64,000 nt of DNA from Incurvaria masculella (lineage: Eukaryota; Arthropoda; Insecta; Lepidoptera; Incurvariidae). Location of the stretch: the NCBI GenBank assembly GCA_946894095.1, contig OX335652.1:12981001-13045000 (forward strand), in the 5' to 3' direction. The stretch's first letter is position 1. Every line of letters begins with the position of its first letter. The position numbers and the translations under genes were made by a program. Shown piece by piece: positions 10,016-22,053 of this stretch. The notes beneath the pieces were generated by a model. The model was not told the DNA's origin. It made no database searches and was given only the letters and a program-made list of their open reading frames with translations.

Positions 10016-10352
10016 CCAGTTGTCACCTAAATTGGCGTTTACGGCAAACAGATCGACTGGCGTTTTCAAATGTATGGAGAAATTAAAGAGCGCGCGCAGT
10101 GGGCGTTAATCGAACTAACATTTGCGAGTCCGAGCTTGATTTGCCAGCTTGCTCAACGTTGCCGTAAATACGTCGACGTTGCGGTTTACGTCGACTCCGC
10201 GTTTTCATACAAATCGGAAGTCCGAGTTTGACTTTGACAGCTTGAAGAAGTAAAACCACAGAATATCTAGTAAAAACTCGTATGGAGTTTGACGTTTTTA
10301 GTCAGTCGATCGGTTTGCCGTAAACGCCAATTTAGGTGAGAACTCAGACTGA
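10016..10352. mobile_element. Family F inverted-repeat MITE (F2), tandem with F1
   Basis: Same structure as F1 and about 90% alike by eye. The flanks of F1 and F2 share AACTCAGACTGACCACTC, so the pair probably arose by tandem duplication of one insertion rather than by two insertions. Confidence 0.85.
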
Positions 10353-10419
10353 CCACTCAGGCCCTTGTTGATAAGCAATTGTTAAAAAGATCACGTTTTG
10401 TAGCAGTCAGGTCTCTTTT

Positions 10420-10612
10420 TAACCGACTTAAAAAAAGGACGAGGGTCTCAATTTGACTGTATTTTTTTTATGTTTGTTACCTCAGAACTTTTGCCTGGGT
10501 GAACCGATTTTGATGATTATTTTGTTATTTGAAAGCTGGTGCTTCCCATGTGATCCCATTTCAATTACAATGGCATCAATGAGAAAATCATGTAAGTCCT
10601 AAATTTGCATTA
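10420..10612. mobile_element. Fragment of a common interspersed repeat (ACCGACTTAAAAAAAGGA type)
   Basis: The segment starts AACCGACTTAAAAAAAGGAC, continues with a GGTCTCAATTTGACTGTATT block and has GAACCGATTTTGATGATTA downstream. Related pieces occur at 34365-34410 and 42893-42945 (GACGAATTGAGAA..CTCC, poly-T, GAAGT). I have seen this pattern often in lepidopteran DNA, but the class is not evident from this fragment. Confidence 0.5.
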
Positions 10613-10614
10613 AG

Positions 10615-11030
10615 TTTTTTTTATGCGACCTGACATGGATGGCTAATACCACACAACTACCGTTATGATATTAGCCAAATACACCACATTCCCGAAGGAA
10701 TTAGGTGCCATGCCAGGACCTTCCATTTATGAGCACGGCTACATTGAACTGTATGGAAACACGAACAATGTTTCATTGCCGCTTCGACCATCTTTTCATC
10801 CAATGCGATGGTACCAACCCGGGCGGGCCTAAACCCTACCACCTAGTAGGGGAAGAGGACCTACAGTTTTACATGGATTCCGAACCATGGAGCAGCTCGT
10901 ATTCGTGACTAAATGCACTTATCAAACTCTGAAAGAGAAAGACTGTGGTGCATGTCGGAATTGAACCCCGACCTCTGGTACGCTAGGCCAGTCCCCACGC
11001 CACTAGGCTCCGAGCCGCTCAATGTGTAAG
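10615..11030 (-). mobile_element. SINE family D, tRNA-headed, full-length (D2)
   Basis: On the minus strand the head has a box A around TAGTGGCGTGGGGA and a box B GGGGTTCAATTCC (about 10950-11010). It is followed by the TTTCTCTTTCAGAG linker, the family body and the terminal CATCCATGTCAGGTCGCATA before an A-rich tail (the T run at 10616). It belongs to the subfamily whose body carries the ATTCCTTCGGGAATGTGGTG block. Confidence 0.85.
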
Positions 11031-11063
11031 TATGTGCGCAACAAATGGACGAATAACTCAATA

Positions 11064-11336
11064 TGTTCAGGGTTCAGTTTTCACCCAAAGGGTGAAAACT
11101 GAACCCTATTATTAAGCCTCCGCTGTCCGTCCGTCCGTCCGTCCGTCTGTCACAGGTAGGCAGCTGAAATTTTCACAGAGTGTGTATTTATTTTGCCGCT
11201 ATAACAATCATGCAACATCAAAAAATAATAAAAATTTAAGGGGGGGCCCATACAAAAAACCTGATTGTTTTGTGTTGAATCTTGTATGATGGTACGGAAC
11301 CCTTGCAAGTCCTACTCGCACTTGGCCGGTTTTTAT
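11064..11336 (-). mobile_element. Family E repeat (CGAGTCGGACTCGC type), copy E1
   Basis: On the minus strand the element runs from AAAACCGGCCAAGTGCGAGT through GGTTCCGTACC, TTATAGCGGCAAAATAAATA and a (GACG) run to a GGGTTC end. At the + strand left end the sequence AGGGTTCAGTTTTCACCC is followed by its own complement, a small hairpin. Six copies occur in this window; all are non-coding. Confidence 0.8.
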
Positions 11337-14300
11337 TGGATGGGACATGTACAAATTAGGCAGTGTACTTCAGATTCACTAAAAATAAACAAACATTTTA
11401 ACAAAACAAAAAAAAAAACGATTTCGACGGCGTCAGCTGGGCACGCGCTGCGCCAGTCTTTAATTAGCCCTGGCTACCTTGGCTGACACCAACTCAAAAA
11501 TAACAATAATCCTAACTACAATAATTGCAATAATTTTTTACTTTTTAATGCATGTTTATTTGTTTTAAAATACTTTTTCTTTAAAGTCCGTTTTTTTTCA
11601 TTAAAAAATGTTTTTTTTGGTCAAGCTATTGGTTCCAAAATGTTACTGAATCAACTACACGATCAACAATCCCTAAAAAATTCAGAACGCATACCAAATT
11701 GGTTTAAATTTTTGTTTATGAATTGTTTAGTTACATTGAATTCAAATCTGCTAAGTGTGCTCGCCACTACAGATTTAATATGTAACTTTATATTTTTGGG
11801 TGCAAAAATTGTCACGAACGACCATGTCTTTCTTTTGACGCACAGATGAGTAAAAAATATAATATACTATAACAATATGTGTTATACAGTATGCACCACT
11901 ATTTGTGGTCGCTCTAAGAAGGTTGACCTACACTTCTGTATAGTAGATGAATATATTATGGGTCACGTATTTGAGACACCCTGTCTAGACGTGAAGCTGG
12001 CAAGTGACAATAAAGTTTGGATGCAGTCTGTAATGAAACACTTCCTGTTGATCTTATCACGATCCGGTTAAAATGGGTGATCTACTTTGCGAAGTTCTCA
12101 ATATGTAGTTTTAAAATATAGTAAATATATTGAAATGTTTGTTGTGTCCCAATTAAAGAAAATAAGTATGTTGACATTATTAAATTATAAGTTTAAATTA
12201 GGCCAATCGACTCTCTATAGAGAGTTTATGTGTTAAAAGAATAACCTATCAATATTATATAGACCCAGCTGTTCTCAGTTCAGTAGGAACAATTGGAAAC
12301 ATAATTAGCAGATTCCTCTTATTCCCTCACTACTAAGCTTTCAATTTTTTGAAGATTAATTAAATACATTTGTAAAAAAAAAAACAAATAATTGTTCACC
12401 TTTTCTTCCAAACTGGGTTGCAACCAGTTGCAGGAAGAGACGTCAAAATAAAATTATGTTCAAACATTTTATTTCTAGTTATTTTGGCTTTGTTGAGTTT
12501 GATCTTGCATTGACAATTTTTCTGCTAGCATCTAGAGATCTCGGAATATGCCATGTTAAAATGTTTATATTAACAGATTATAAAAATGGGACTGAAAACA
12601 GCTGACTAGATAATATATGCTGATATTCTTTGAGGAGAAAATAATGATATAAAAACAACTGATAGTACTTGATAATACTTCTTGTTAATTTTTAGGAGAA
12701 ATTGTAAATGTGTCAAGGTCAATTGTCAAGCTCAGAGTGTACATGTATGCATTTTAAGTAATAGGAATGTGCGGTGGATTTTCTAAAATGTTCTATGCCC
12801 TTGTGTGTGCAACTGATCCATAACACCATTGCCAACGTTGGTAACATTCCAGTGGTTGGAAACAATTGCCTTGATCCTTGATACATAGAACTTTTATCCA
12901 GATATTGTACTGTACATCACTTGCCTAAATAATGCACGAGCTTAGTTTCTGCCAGGCTGACTTGTGAGATTTCCTGACGCTTATCGATGCATACCTAACT
13001 GACATTTACCGTTTGTATCATACATGCCTATATTAAAGTGAATGCAATAGAGGCTTTGTCTTTTTCTTTATTGTAGGTTATTTTTTTTTAAATGAAATCA
13101 GCATAGCCAACTCAATAAGCCAATAATAACACATGCCCTCGGAAGTGACAGTGACTAGGACTATATTTTCATGTGGTTTGTGAGCAGCTGGAAAAGGGTA
13201 AGTAGGCAAATATATAGATCATCATATTAGTGGAATCCATAATTTCGTCATTTGTCATGAAATCAACAGAAATCATTATAAATAATTTCACCACAGCGGA
13301 CTGAACTGGTATGTCATGGATGGTCAAAAAAGAGTGTGGCATACTCGTACGGTTTTGGTGATGTTCTCACCACTTTGTGAATTCCACAAGTTTCTTTGTT
13401 CCCCATGCAAACATTTATATTTTTAATTTGTTATTGTTTTTTTTAGTGTTTTTTTTAGTGTTTTGGAGACTAGAATGAGATATTGGCTCCCATGAGTATT
13501 CTGCAAGTATAGGTATTTTATATTTTAGTGTCCAGATTAGCAATAACATGTCGCTTCTATCTTCTGACATCTGTAGTATCAGTTTGTTGACACGTAAATA
13601 AAAAACATGCAGATTCGAAACTTTTGCAAATATTTAACTCTAGATGATGTTGACGCAGCTTCGCTCGGGTCAATGTCGTTTCGGGCTGAACCTAACATGT
13701 TATGTTATATGAGTTCCCCATACAAATTTTCATCGCCCTTTGGGTTTAATTTTAATTAAGGGTGTGACCCTTTGAGTTAAATTTTCCCCACAAAAGGTAG
13801 CCTTCCCCAAGTTGTCCTTTCCCAAGTTCAATACTCTCTCTATACCAAATGCTATCTTGTAATATTAGCATGAATTTAATTACAATATGAACCCTTGGTG
13901 TGAGTCTGATGGTTTTTAGGCTCTAATCTTATGACATGCGCAGAAAATAATATATTAGCCCCTAATTAAACCTACTCAATCTGAATACCCTATTGCAGCT
14001 CTTGATATCGTCAAAATGTCCTACAGGGGATAAAAATAAAAGATCGTTTTAAATAAGACACTTCCCACATTTATTTATAATTTTATTAAATTAGTTTCCA
14101 TATCTTTTTTACATATAGTAAATTATATGTGCCATATATTAAAATTCTGCCAAGTCGTGATGGCGATTTGTCCACAGGCCAAAGTACATACCAGGATTTT
14201 GTTTCTACAATGAAACAAGTAATGGTCGCAGCGCGAAAGACTTTGCATCTGTTAAAATATCTAAACACTATTATTTACACTCGCATCGTCCCCCCCCCCC

Positions 14301-14790
14301 CTCGCCCCGCGCGGGCCACACTCACAGAGGTGACAGCTTTGTACAGATGTCGGCGAGCGGGGGGTGGGGTTGGAGTAGACGATTCGCCTCGCACGACTCG
14401 GTCGTTGGCCGTCGCACGCTACTCACGAACTAGAAGGAAGAGACAACACCGAAGGCAGAGGTGAAACCAATCATACGCTTCTACACGTGTACACACAGAA
14501 CCCGTATACGGCGCTCGCTCACACTCACATACTAAAATAAATTCCCTGTTTTGTTTATTTAAAAATTAACAATTACATTCGTGTAGGAGCTTATACAGAA
14601 TTTGTACTCTTGTGCATCCCCAACTGGCGGCATCTTTTTGATTCGTTCCTTCGGGCGAGCGCGCGATTGGGTGTGAACAGTGAGCGCACGAACGGAACAG
14701 AGCTCCGAGTGGGGCACGCGGGCGGAGCCGCCGGCTCGGCCGCCTCAAGTGCGCTTCTCGATAAGTTGCATATTACAGTGACGCTATCAG
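11337..14790. other. Intergenic sequence, no gene supported
   Basis: AT-rich with short poly-A/T tracts to about 14050; GC-rich patches at 14290-14470 and 14640-14780 contain only short frames without recognisable motifs. On the minus strand, AATAAA-like signals occur near 14070-14090. They could end a very long MXD 3' UTR, but nothing links them to it. Confidence 0.4.
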
Positions 14791-15150
14791 AGTGGTCAGT
14801 CTGAGTTGTCACCTAAATTGGCGTTTACGGCAAACCGATCGACTGGTGTTTTCCGTAAAAACGTCAAACTCCATGCAAGTTTTTACTATATATTCTGTGG
14901 TTTTACTTCTTCAAGCTGTCAAAGTCAAACTCGGACTTCCAATTTGTATGAAAATGCGGAGCCGACGTAAACGGCAACGTCGACGTATTTACGGCAACGT
15001 TGAGTAAGCTGTCAAATCAAACTCGGACTCGCAAATGTTAGTTCGCTTAACGCCCACCGCGCGTGCTCTAGAATTTCTCCATACATTTGAAAACATCAGT
15101 CGATCGGTTTGACGTAAACGCCAATTTAGGTGACAACTGGGACTTCAGGT
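14791..15150. mobile_element. Family F inverted-repeat MITE (F3)
   Basis: Same long terminal inverted repeats as F1, starting AGTTGTCACCTAAATTGGCG at about 14806 and ending in CCAATTTAGGTGACAACT near 15138. The interior has the GGCAACGTCGACGTATTTAC segment. The orientation is inverted relative to F1 and F2. Confidence 0.85.
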
Positions 15151-16117
15151 ACTGATTTAACAGTTTTAACGAATACACGTTAAATAGTTAAGTATGAAGA
15201 ATGCTGGATACACACATCGACTACCACATCTACATTACTATAGAAAATTAATAATTTATTGAGAGGGTTGGGCGCTTGTCGTGTACGGTCCACTTGCCGC
15301 TTCTTACTCAACCGACTAAACTTTCGCCTCATACAAAAATGGAAAGAACATGGAAAACAACTATTACAATTAATTTGATTATAATATTAATATTGATATT
15401 TCTTTTTGCATGTTTACCGTGGAATATATATACATAATATTTCACTAAACCGCATTAAAATGTGGTGAAACACAAAAGGTACGATTTAATCTAACAATCA
15501 ATAGTAATGTATATTATGACACCATTGTACAGGTTGATAAATCACATCGATCAATGGGTGAATGCGACCACAATGAAATGGAAATCGAAATTATATTCCT
15601 GAATTTATGTGTACACCTACACCAGTTATGCAAGGAATTGTCTGGAAATGTCTGTCTGTAACACCAAGCATTTTCTGATTTCATAAAATTCTCGTGCTTG
15701 CAACTTTTTTTTTGTTATGGAAGTAGCGAAAATACTCACAAGCCAGTTGATTTGATTTTATGGTAGTTTACAATGTCATATTTATATTAATTTAGCAAGG
15801 GAACTCTTTTTTCAGAATGAACTAGATTGTTTACAATTTCCAAATTTGCAGTGGGGGGAGTGGGTAATGTAACAAAATATTGAATTTTTACTTTCACATT
15901 ACAGATAGTACACAACCAGAAAACAGAAATAGTTTGATATATTAATTTAAATGCATTTAATATTGCTTAGAATGTTATCAATCATTTTACAATATTACAG
16001 ACCTTCCTCTAATGACGATGAGCAATAAAATGACACAAATTGATAAATGCAGTTTACCAACTTGAATAAAAAAAACCTAGTGCAATTTAAATTTGTGATT
16101 AAATGTCTCTATGGAGC
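15151..16117. other. AT-rich sequence, nothing recognised
   Basis: No coding frame or repeat family recognised. Confidence 0.5.
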
Positions 16118-16387
16118 AAAGCTGCCTTCCGGCCCCGTCTGCCCTTTTTTGCAATGCCCTACCTTGCCAACTACACTGTCTTGTCCCGATCTGCTCTGTC
16201 CTGCCACTATCTGCTCCGTCCTGCTCCACTCTGCCGTAACCCCCTAGCACTTCTCCAATCTGCTTTGCCCTCTCCCCTGCTCGGCCCGTTCTCTGCTCTG
16301 CCCTGCCCTGTTATGCTCTGCTCTGCCCTGCCTTGTTATGCTCTGCTCTGCCCTGCCCTGTTATTCTCTGCTCTACCCTGTTCTGGG
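16118..16387 (+). repeat. Degenerate CTGCTCTGCCCTGCC minisatellite
   Basis: A pyrimidine-rich run made of variants of TGCTCTGCCCTGCCCTGTTA. It is loose at the left (16120-16270) and regular at 16290-16380, where a unit of about 24-25 bp repeats three to four times. The purine/pyrimidine strand asymmetry is strong. Overlapping open frames of about 100 codons are composition artefacts. Confidence 0.8.
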
Positions 16388-18488
16388 CGCGCACGCTCAA
16401 ACTAGCTCGGTATTTACAATACAACGTGGAAAGTATTAATCCTCGGCGGTCTTTCAGTGTTAATACAACATACAAAATATACCATACAATTGATCAAACA
16501 TTTTATTATTTTAAGAGATCAGACTGTCATTTCTAAAACAAAATTACAAATATACTTACAAATGATAAATCTATTCACCTTAGATATTACATGAAATTAG
16601 ACAGATGTCAATAAAAAAATCATTTCAATGAAATTATATTTTGAAGCTATGTGTTTGTACATCCATTTCAGGTTCACTTGAAAATATTTACACAAAACAA
16701 GATTAATTTAATCTAAGCTGCGTAGATCTGTCCAACAGACTACATTGATGGTCTACATTCTGCATCGTTTAAAAACAAATGGTACTTAGAATACCTATAA
16801 AATTGTAAAAACAGATCCTTTACATACATGGCTTATTGTTACTTCACAGCAAGCAGTGGGCACATCGAGTGAGTCATATAATAAAACCGGTTTGTGTATG
16901 TCCTGACATCTATAAAACGCAAAACTATTCATGCGCCAGGAAAAGAACTAGAAGAAATGAATTTATTACAATTTTACACAAACAATGTGGGTTGATTTTT
17001 TTTTTAATTTCTTTAGTATTATAATAACTTATGTTGACAGCTGAACGGAAACAATGCGGTTACGAAGAAGCGATAGGTAAATTTTGATGGGTACATTCAA
17101 AGAATCACAAAATTCTTGTGGCACACTTGCGGAAAACAAAATGAGATCATGAACTTAATACACTTAACGATAAGACGACAAATAATGGACGCTCGAGCAA
17201 TGTAACACTGCTTGGTGCGTTCTTTGACACCACTCCGAAGACACAGCATACTATAAAACACCGTTGCAGCGTGTGCGACAACAGAGACCAACGGGAAGGC
17301 TCAGCAACATCAGTCACAATCATATCAACATTTTAGCAATCATGAAAACATTAACTGCAGTAGGCACCAAATCAACAAGACACAGTTTGAACTGAACACT
17401 ATACTGATCGAGTGCAGTTCAGTTGAAATACACCACATAAAGATAACTGTAAGCTCTTTCATTGCGATCCAATCAGGAAATTAAAGTAAGTACTTAACAT
17501 CGGATAAGTGACGAACAAGAACATTTGGCGATCTGATCCTGACCTGCCACCCCCTTTTACGTGTCTTGACCATAATACCACATTGCATGCTTCTGCAAAA
17601 CGACTCGTGCCTATGTTCTGGTGGGCAAAGATCGCCGGAGAACAATGGGGCTGCATTACGCATTGCGGATAGCACATCATGTGCGCTAAATCAGCACAGT
17701 AAAGTTGACCTGAAAATATCTATTATTCTAAGTGGCTCTCTAGAATATAAAACATGAGAAAGTCGTAGATAGCTTTCTCAAAATAACAGTGAGAGGTAGA
17801 ACGTGGTCAGTTCCCAGGTGACGTCATCTCGTGAACGGCGACATCTGCACCGTCCACGCTGTATGCGTAACATAGTTGAACCGACAAACAGTGAGTCCGT
17901 GACTTCCAAGGTAGTCACTGAGGTTAGATGATCCTGACTACATAATAAGAGAAATATCCACATCGTAATGCTATTAGAAGTGATATTGCAACTATGTTTC
18001 AATTCAATAATGGCGCCACGCCCGATGAATATAAATTTGTAAATATTCATATGATAATTTAAAATAAATAATTATAGTAAATAAGTTTCTATGCAAAGAA
18101 ATATAATTTGAATATGATTTTTGGTAATTTTGTACTCCACAAAGAAGAATGTCAAAGTTAAATTATAAACTGGTGGAGTCGGTCGGCCTCGCTCCATCGG
18201 CGGCAGCGGCGGCCCGGTGTTGCGTCCCTCCTTGCTTCAGAAATCTTATCCAATTTTATCCAGAATTTGTACGTTAGGGCACAACAAATTTAGCACGTCC
18301 AATTTTCCTAATACATTTTACCGAGTAATCATAAATTATTTTTTGTGTCCGTTCATTTCCACAGTGTGCGCGTAAGGTCCCGCGACTCGCCCACGTGCGC
18401 CACTGTCCGCTTCCTCCCCCCTCCGGCCCGCCCGCGCGCCTCACCGCACTTCCTGAAACAACGCACATATTGCATATGAGTATAGATA
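16388..18488. other. AT-rich intergenic sequence, no gene supported
   Basis: Short frames only. GC-rich patches at 18180-18230 and 18360-18455 carry no recognisable protein motif. This stretch lacks the MITEs common elsewhere, which could mean that it is transcribed or constrained, but that is only a guess. Confidence 0.4.
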
Positions 18489-18496
18489 AATGATAG

Positions 18497-19138
18497 GAGT
18501 CGTATTCACTACGTATAATATTCACAACGTATAATAGTTGTTTTTTCCAAAAAATTTAAACCATGCATATCGTATAATATTCACAACGTATAATGTTATA
18601 CGTTGTGCATGAGTTTAAAAATAAAATAAACTCTTTGCATCATGCAGAACGTATAATAGTCAGAACGTATAATATTCCTAACATGAATTCACAAAAAAAG
18701 AAAACCATGCAGAACGTATAATATGCCAAGAAGCACTGCATAAAGCGCCCTAACAACGATACATTTAAGGCTGAAATTGCTACGAATCGATATCTGTTGA
18801 AGAGTAACAATTTGCTACAACGCTAATTGAGACGGTCGAAAAGTCGCGTGCGAGTATAATCTTTAATCTTATATCGATAAGGGCGCTTATCGTATGAAAT
18901 GTTTTAGGATTATATGATATGCATGGTTTTCTTTTTTTGTTAAATAAAGATCATAACATTATACGTTGTGACTATTATACGTTATGCATGGAGAAATAAG
19001 TAATTTAATTTTTTGGACTTCTTCATGCACTACGTATAAGATTATACGATCTGCCGATTATACGTTGTGCATGGTTTTAAAATTTTGTTAAAATATGACA
19101 TTATACGATCTGCATATTATACGTTATGCCGTTCCCCC
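18497..19138. mobile_element. Family G element with 8-bp target-site duplication (G1)
   Basis: A 642-bp element from GAGTCGTATTCACTACGT to TATGCCGTTCCCCC. It is flanked by AATGATAG at 18489-18496 and 19139-19146. It contains about 15 copies of the core ACGTATAAT or its complement, clustered toward both ends and mostly next to CATGCA or GTGCATG. No coding capacity. An 8-bp duplication is typical of the hAT group, but the termini do not match the usual CAG-type hAT ends, so the class is open. Confidence 0.85.
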
Positions 19139-19191
19139 AATGATAGTAGCTAATGTCATACAAGTATCGAATAAGGATAATTAAATGTCTA

Positions 19192-19930
19192 CAGATGGCG
19201 TTGCAATTCACGCTTCTCATACAAACGTAGTTCATTAATAATTTGAAAAGTTGGCTTGATATTTGAGATTTAATAATAATAATTATTATTTAAGCCTTTC
19301 TAGCACACACATTACTATTTGACCTAAGGTTCTTCTTCTTATATCGCTCTAGTGCCATCCACTGCAGGGCTTAGGCCTCTCTCAACCTTACAGGTTTTGA
19401 GGTTGTGGTCATTTTCCTCCCTGGGTGACCAACGAGTAGATACTTTAATAACAAGCAACACATATCTATATCTTCACGTGTTTGTCTTTTCGAAAAATGT
19501 ATCCTGTGTTACACGACAGAGAAAATAAAATTTGTACAGTCGTACAAAGAGTTTAGGATACAAATCCGGTTGAATGAAAAGATGAACAGTCGAAATACTT
19601 TGACTTTTGGAAACAATTATAGTGTTGAGTATAGATTCAAACATAGTTGAGGATCTCTACTAGCTACTGAGTAAACAAAACCCTAAAAAAATGGAATCAG
19701 AGGTTGTATTTTAACTTAACCGGAAATGTATCCTTTAACCTTTGGTTGACTGTACGAAGATTTTATTTTGCCTGTTATTTAACTTGCTTTAGATATTTCA
19801 GCAAAACAAAAGCGTGCAGACACAGATTTTTACTGCTGAATATTAGATACCTAACATCAAGGAAATTGGAACAGTGTTTTTCAAATGATTAGTAAACTAC
19901 GTTTGTACAGAGAACATAGCTTAGGGGCCA
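19192..19930. mobile_element. Family C MITE, divergent copy with an insertion (C6)
   Basis: CATACAAACGTAGTTCATTA at the left, the CACGACAGAGAAAATAAAAT block in the middle and ACTACGTTTGTACAG at the right align with family C (see 21137). About 110 bp at 19335-19450, including CCATCCACTGCAGGGCTTAG, are foreign to the family and resemble another common interspersed fragment. Confidence 0.6.
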
Positions 19931-19938
19931 TTATAAAA

Positions 19939-20225
19939 GTACACGGGCAATTTTTGAGGCTATTCTTTGCCGGACAACTGTTAACAAATATAGTGGAGCA
20001 ATATAAAGCAACCCTTATACATTTTCGGCAATTATGCTAGCGATATTGCTCCACATCGCTCCATATTTTCCGTGTCGCCGGCGAGTTATTTATCAAATTG
20101 CCACGTATCGGTGTACTTGCTCACCATATGCCGGATAAACCATGTTGCCGGAGCTTGCTGGATGTTGTCGTGACGACGAAATAGACAGATTGCTGCAGGT
20201 TGAGCAACTTTAGTTGCCCGTGTAC
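19939..20225. mobile_element. MITE with GTACACGGGCAA terminal inverted repeats
   Basis: The left end GTACACGGGCAA (19939-19950) is the exact complement of the right end TTGCCCGTGTAC (20213-20224). The interior is non-coding. Single copy in this window. Confidence 0.7.
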
Positions 20226-20232
20226 GGGTATC

Positions 20233-21136
20233 TTAAGGTGCGCCTTCCCGCTGAACTCCCCATACAAACGTGGAAAGAAGATCATGCGCATATTTCTTGT
20301 CAGAGATCCAAAATTATACTCAAAACAGCTTTATTTGATCGAAATATATGTGCGATGACCATTGGCATTGTAAAATAGTGTTTGGTTTCTAAGTTAAAAG
20401 GTCCGAAAGTTCTAATTTACGCGCGTTTTATACATTAATTTTTGAGGTGGATTACTCTACGATAAAATAAAAACATCTTTAAGGCTGTTCCGACCCATAT
20501 AAAGTTGTTTGCACACATAACGCAAAAAGTATTGCACTTTAAGCCACGAATTAATAATAAAAGTTTAATATAGTCATATTACTTGCAGCGAAAACAATTT
20601 CACAATTGCAGTATTATTGGTTTTGTTACAATTTATTTAAATACGATTTTTATTAAACAGCGCCATCTAACGGTGTACAACTTCTAATCGGCAATTACAA
20701 CGAAACCATTAAACCTGAAATTATGAATATGTTTTCGCTGCAACTACTATGACTATATTTAATATTTTTGACGAATTCGTGCCTTAAAGTGCAATACTTT
20801 TTGCGTTCTGTGTATAAAAAACATTGCATGGGTCGGAACATCCTTAAGAGATTAGTCATCAGACCTTGGTTGTTTCATAAAGATTTATAATCGGTTTGGT
20901 TTTGGTTGACTAATGCGGTCGTTTATTAATTTTAGCTATGAGCAGTTTTAAAATATGAAATTTCTTAAATTTTACCAAATCAAACACTATTCGGATTGCT
21001 TGCTTATGGACATGTTGCATCCTCGTCATCACGGAGCTTGTCTTTTTCTTAGAACAGAGAAGGTCCCAGAGCGCAATAGCACGGTTTTTTACCGTGCCCG
21101 CGAATGAGTTAGTCCCGTCGGGAAGGGCCACCTTAA
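20233..21136 (+). mobile_element. Family A MITE (A3) interrupted by a family B MITE
   Basis: A complete family A copy between TTAA sites (20233-20236 and 21133-21136). It is longer than the usual 550 bp because a family B element sits inside it at 20483-20843. Removing B and one TTAA restores the normal A sequence (ATCTTTAAGAGATTAGTCATC compared with ATCTTAAAAAGATTAGTC elsewhere). Confidence 0.88.
20483..20843 (+). mobile_element. Family B MITE (B1), nested in A3
   Basis: Bounded by TTAA at 20479-20482 and 20844-20847. The terminal inverted repeats are GGCTGTTCCGACCCATATA and CATGGGTCGGAACATCC. Subterminal blocks GCAAAAAGTATTGCACTTTA occur in both orientations, so the element is nearly palindromic. 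Non-coding. Confidence 0.88.
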
Positions 21137-21508
21137 ATACGGCCCGTAAGCTACGCTACCTATACAAACGTAGTTTTCTAATCATTTGGAAACCGCTATT
21201 CCTATTAAATTCATATTTAATATCTAATGTCAGGTAACAAATATCTGTGTCTGCATGCTTTTATTTTTTTGAAAAATCCAAACCGAATGAAATGAAAGCA
21301 AAAAGAAAATCTTCATACGAATTTTGTTTTTTCTGTGATTTGACCCAGAATACATTTACCGAAAAAACAAAGACATGCAGACACAGATATTTGTAGCCTA
21401 ATATTAGATACCAAATATCAAGTAAGTTGGAACAGTGGTTTTCCATTTATTAGTAAACTACGTTTGTATGGGAGGCGAAATTTTCTGATGCTTACGGGCC
21501 GACCTTAA
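21137..21508. mobile_element. Family C MITE (C1), next to A3 and to the MXD stop codon
   Basis: The ends are GGCCCGTAAGCTACGC on the left and CTGATGCTTACGGGCC with TTAA (21505-21508) on the right. Both halves contain CATACAAACGTAG or its complement, and the interior has ACATTTACCGAAAAAACAAA. It begins only 39 bp after the MXD stop codon, so the MXD 3' UTR must run into it unless it ends within those 39 bp. Confidence 0.82.
21446..21451 (-). promoter_or_regulatory. Possible MXD polyadenylation signal inside a MITE
   Basis: AATAAA on the minus strand about 97 nt after the MXD stop codon, inside the family C copy. It is the first such signal downstream. Use is unproven. Confidence 0.3.
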
Positions 21509-21547
21509 GTGATTGTGCAGGAGATAGTGTATGCATTGGATCGTCAC

Positions 21548-21780
21548 CTAGACTAGATGCGTGCGGCGGAGGGTGCGCGCGTGACGCGCTAGCGCGGCGG
21601 TCGGCGTGGCGGCGGCGGCGGCGGCGGGACGGCGGTCGGGTCGCGCGGGCGCCGCGCCGCGCCGGCCGCGCCCGCGCCGCAGCCCCGCGCCCACGCCGCT
21701 GTCGCCGCTGCCGCTCCGCGCCGAGCTGCGCGACTCCGTGTCGCTCTGGTTCGACGTGTAGCCGGTCACGTCCACCTCGT
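21548..21780 (-). CDS. Mxd: MXD/MAD family protein, terminal coding exon (C-terminus)
   Basis: The acceptor on the minus strand is CATTGCAG|ACGAGG (AG at 21782-21781). The preceding exon leaves a G, giving GAC, so the join reads SVSES-DEVDVTGYTSNQS. The exon then encodes TESRSSARSGSGDSGVGAG and an Arg/Ala-rich low-complexity end, with stop TAG at 21550-21548. Vertebrate MXD proteins end with an acidic EEIDVD or EVDIEG block and a Ser/Gly-rich DSGFG-type tail after an exon junction at the same place (family knowledge from memory). The match in order, composition and phase supports the assignment. The poly-Ala/Arg tail is GC-rich and longer than in vertebrates. The C-terminus lies outside the DNA-binding and dimerisation regions. 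Confidence 0.82.
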
Positions 21781-21982
21781 CTGCAATGCGGAGCACACGC
21801 ATTACTAAACGTGCTTGAGAGGATATCAATCAACATTTTGATACTGTCACGATGTGAAAAGAGCCCAGCATACTGGCCAGAAAATATACACGAAGCTGCG
21901 AATTCCGTGTTCGAATAGCTCTCCTTGATTTTGTTTGATAGTGGGAAAAAGTTACTTTTGACAAGATCTCGGTGCTATTATA

Positions 21983-22053
21983 CTGCCCGCCTTATTAAAA
22001 AGGCGGTTACTACATATGAGGCCCATATGTAGTTACCGCGTTTTTTAGGGCAG
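21983..22053. mobile_element. Short palindromic foldback element, copy 1
   Basis: CTGCCCGCCTTATTAAAAAG followed by GCGGTTACTACATATG, a loop of about five bases, then the complementary arm ending TTTTTTAGGGCAG. A second copy lies at 55626-55701. About 70 bp of near-perfect hairpin, no coding capacity. Confidence 0.8.

Noticed and set aside
10950..11030. Possible tRNA genes at the SINE heads (also at 5155, 46398, 51330 and 58640)
   Set aside because: Box A and B are present, but there is no cloverleaf with intact acceptor and anticodon stems, and SINE bodies follow directly.
14129..14464. 111-codon + frame as a gene
   Set aside because: It ends in Arg-rich low-complexity sequence, crosses a homopolymeric C run and has no known motif.
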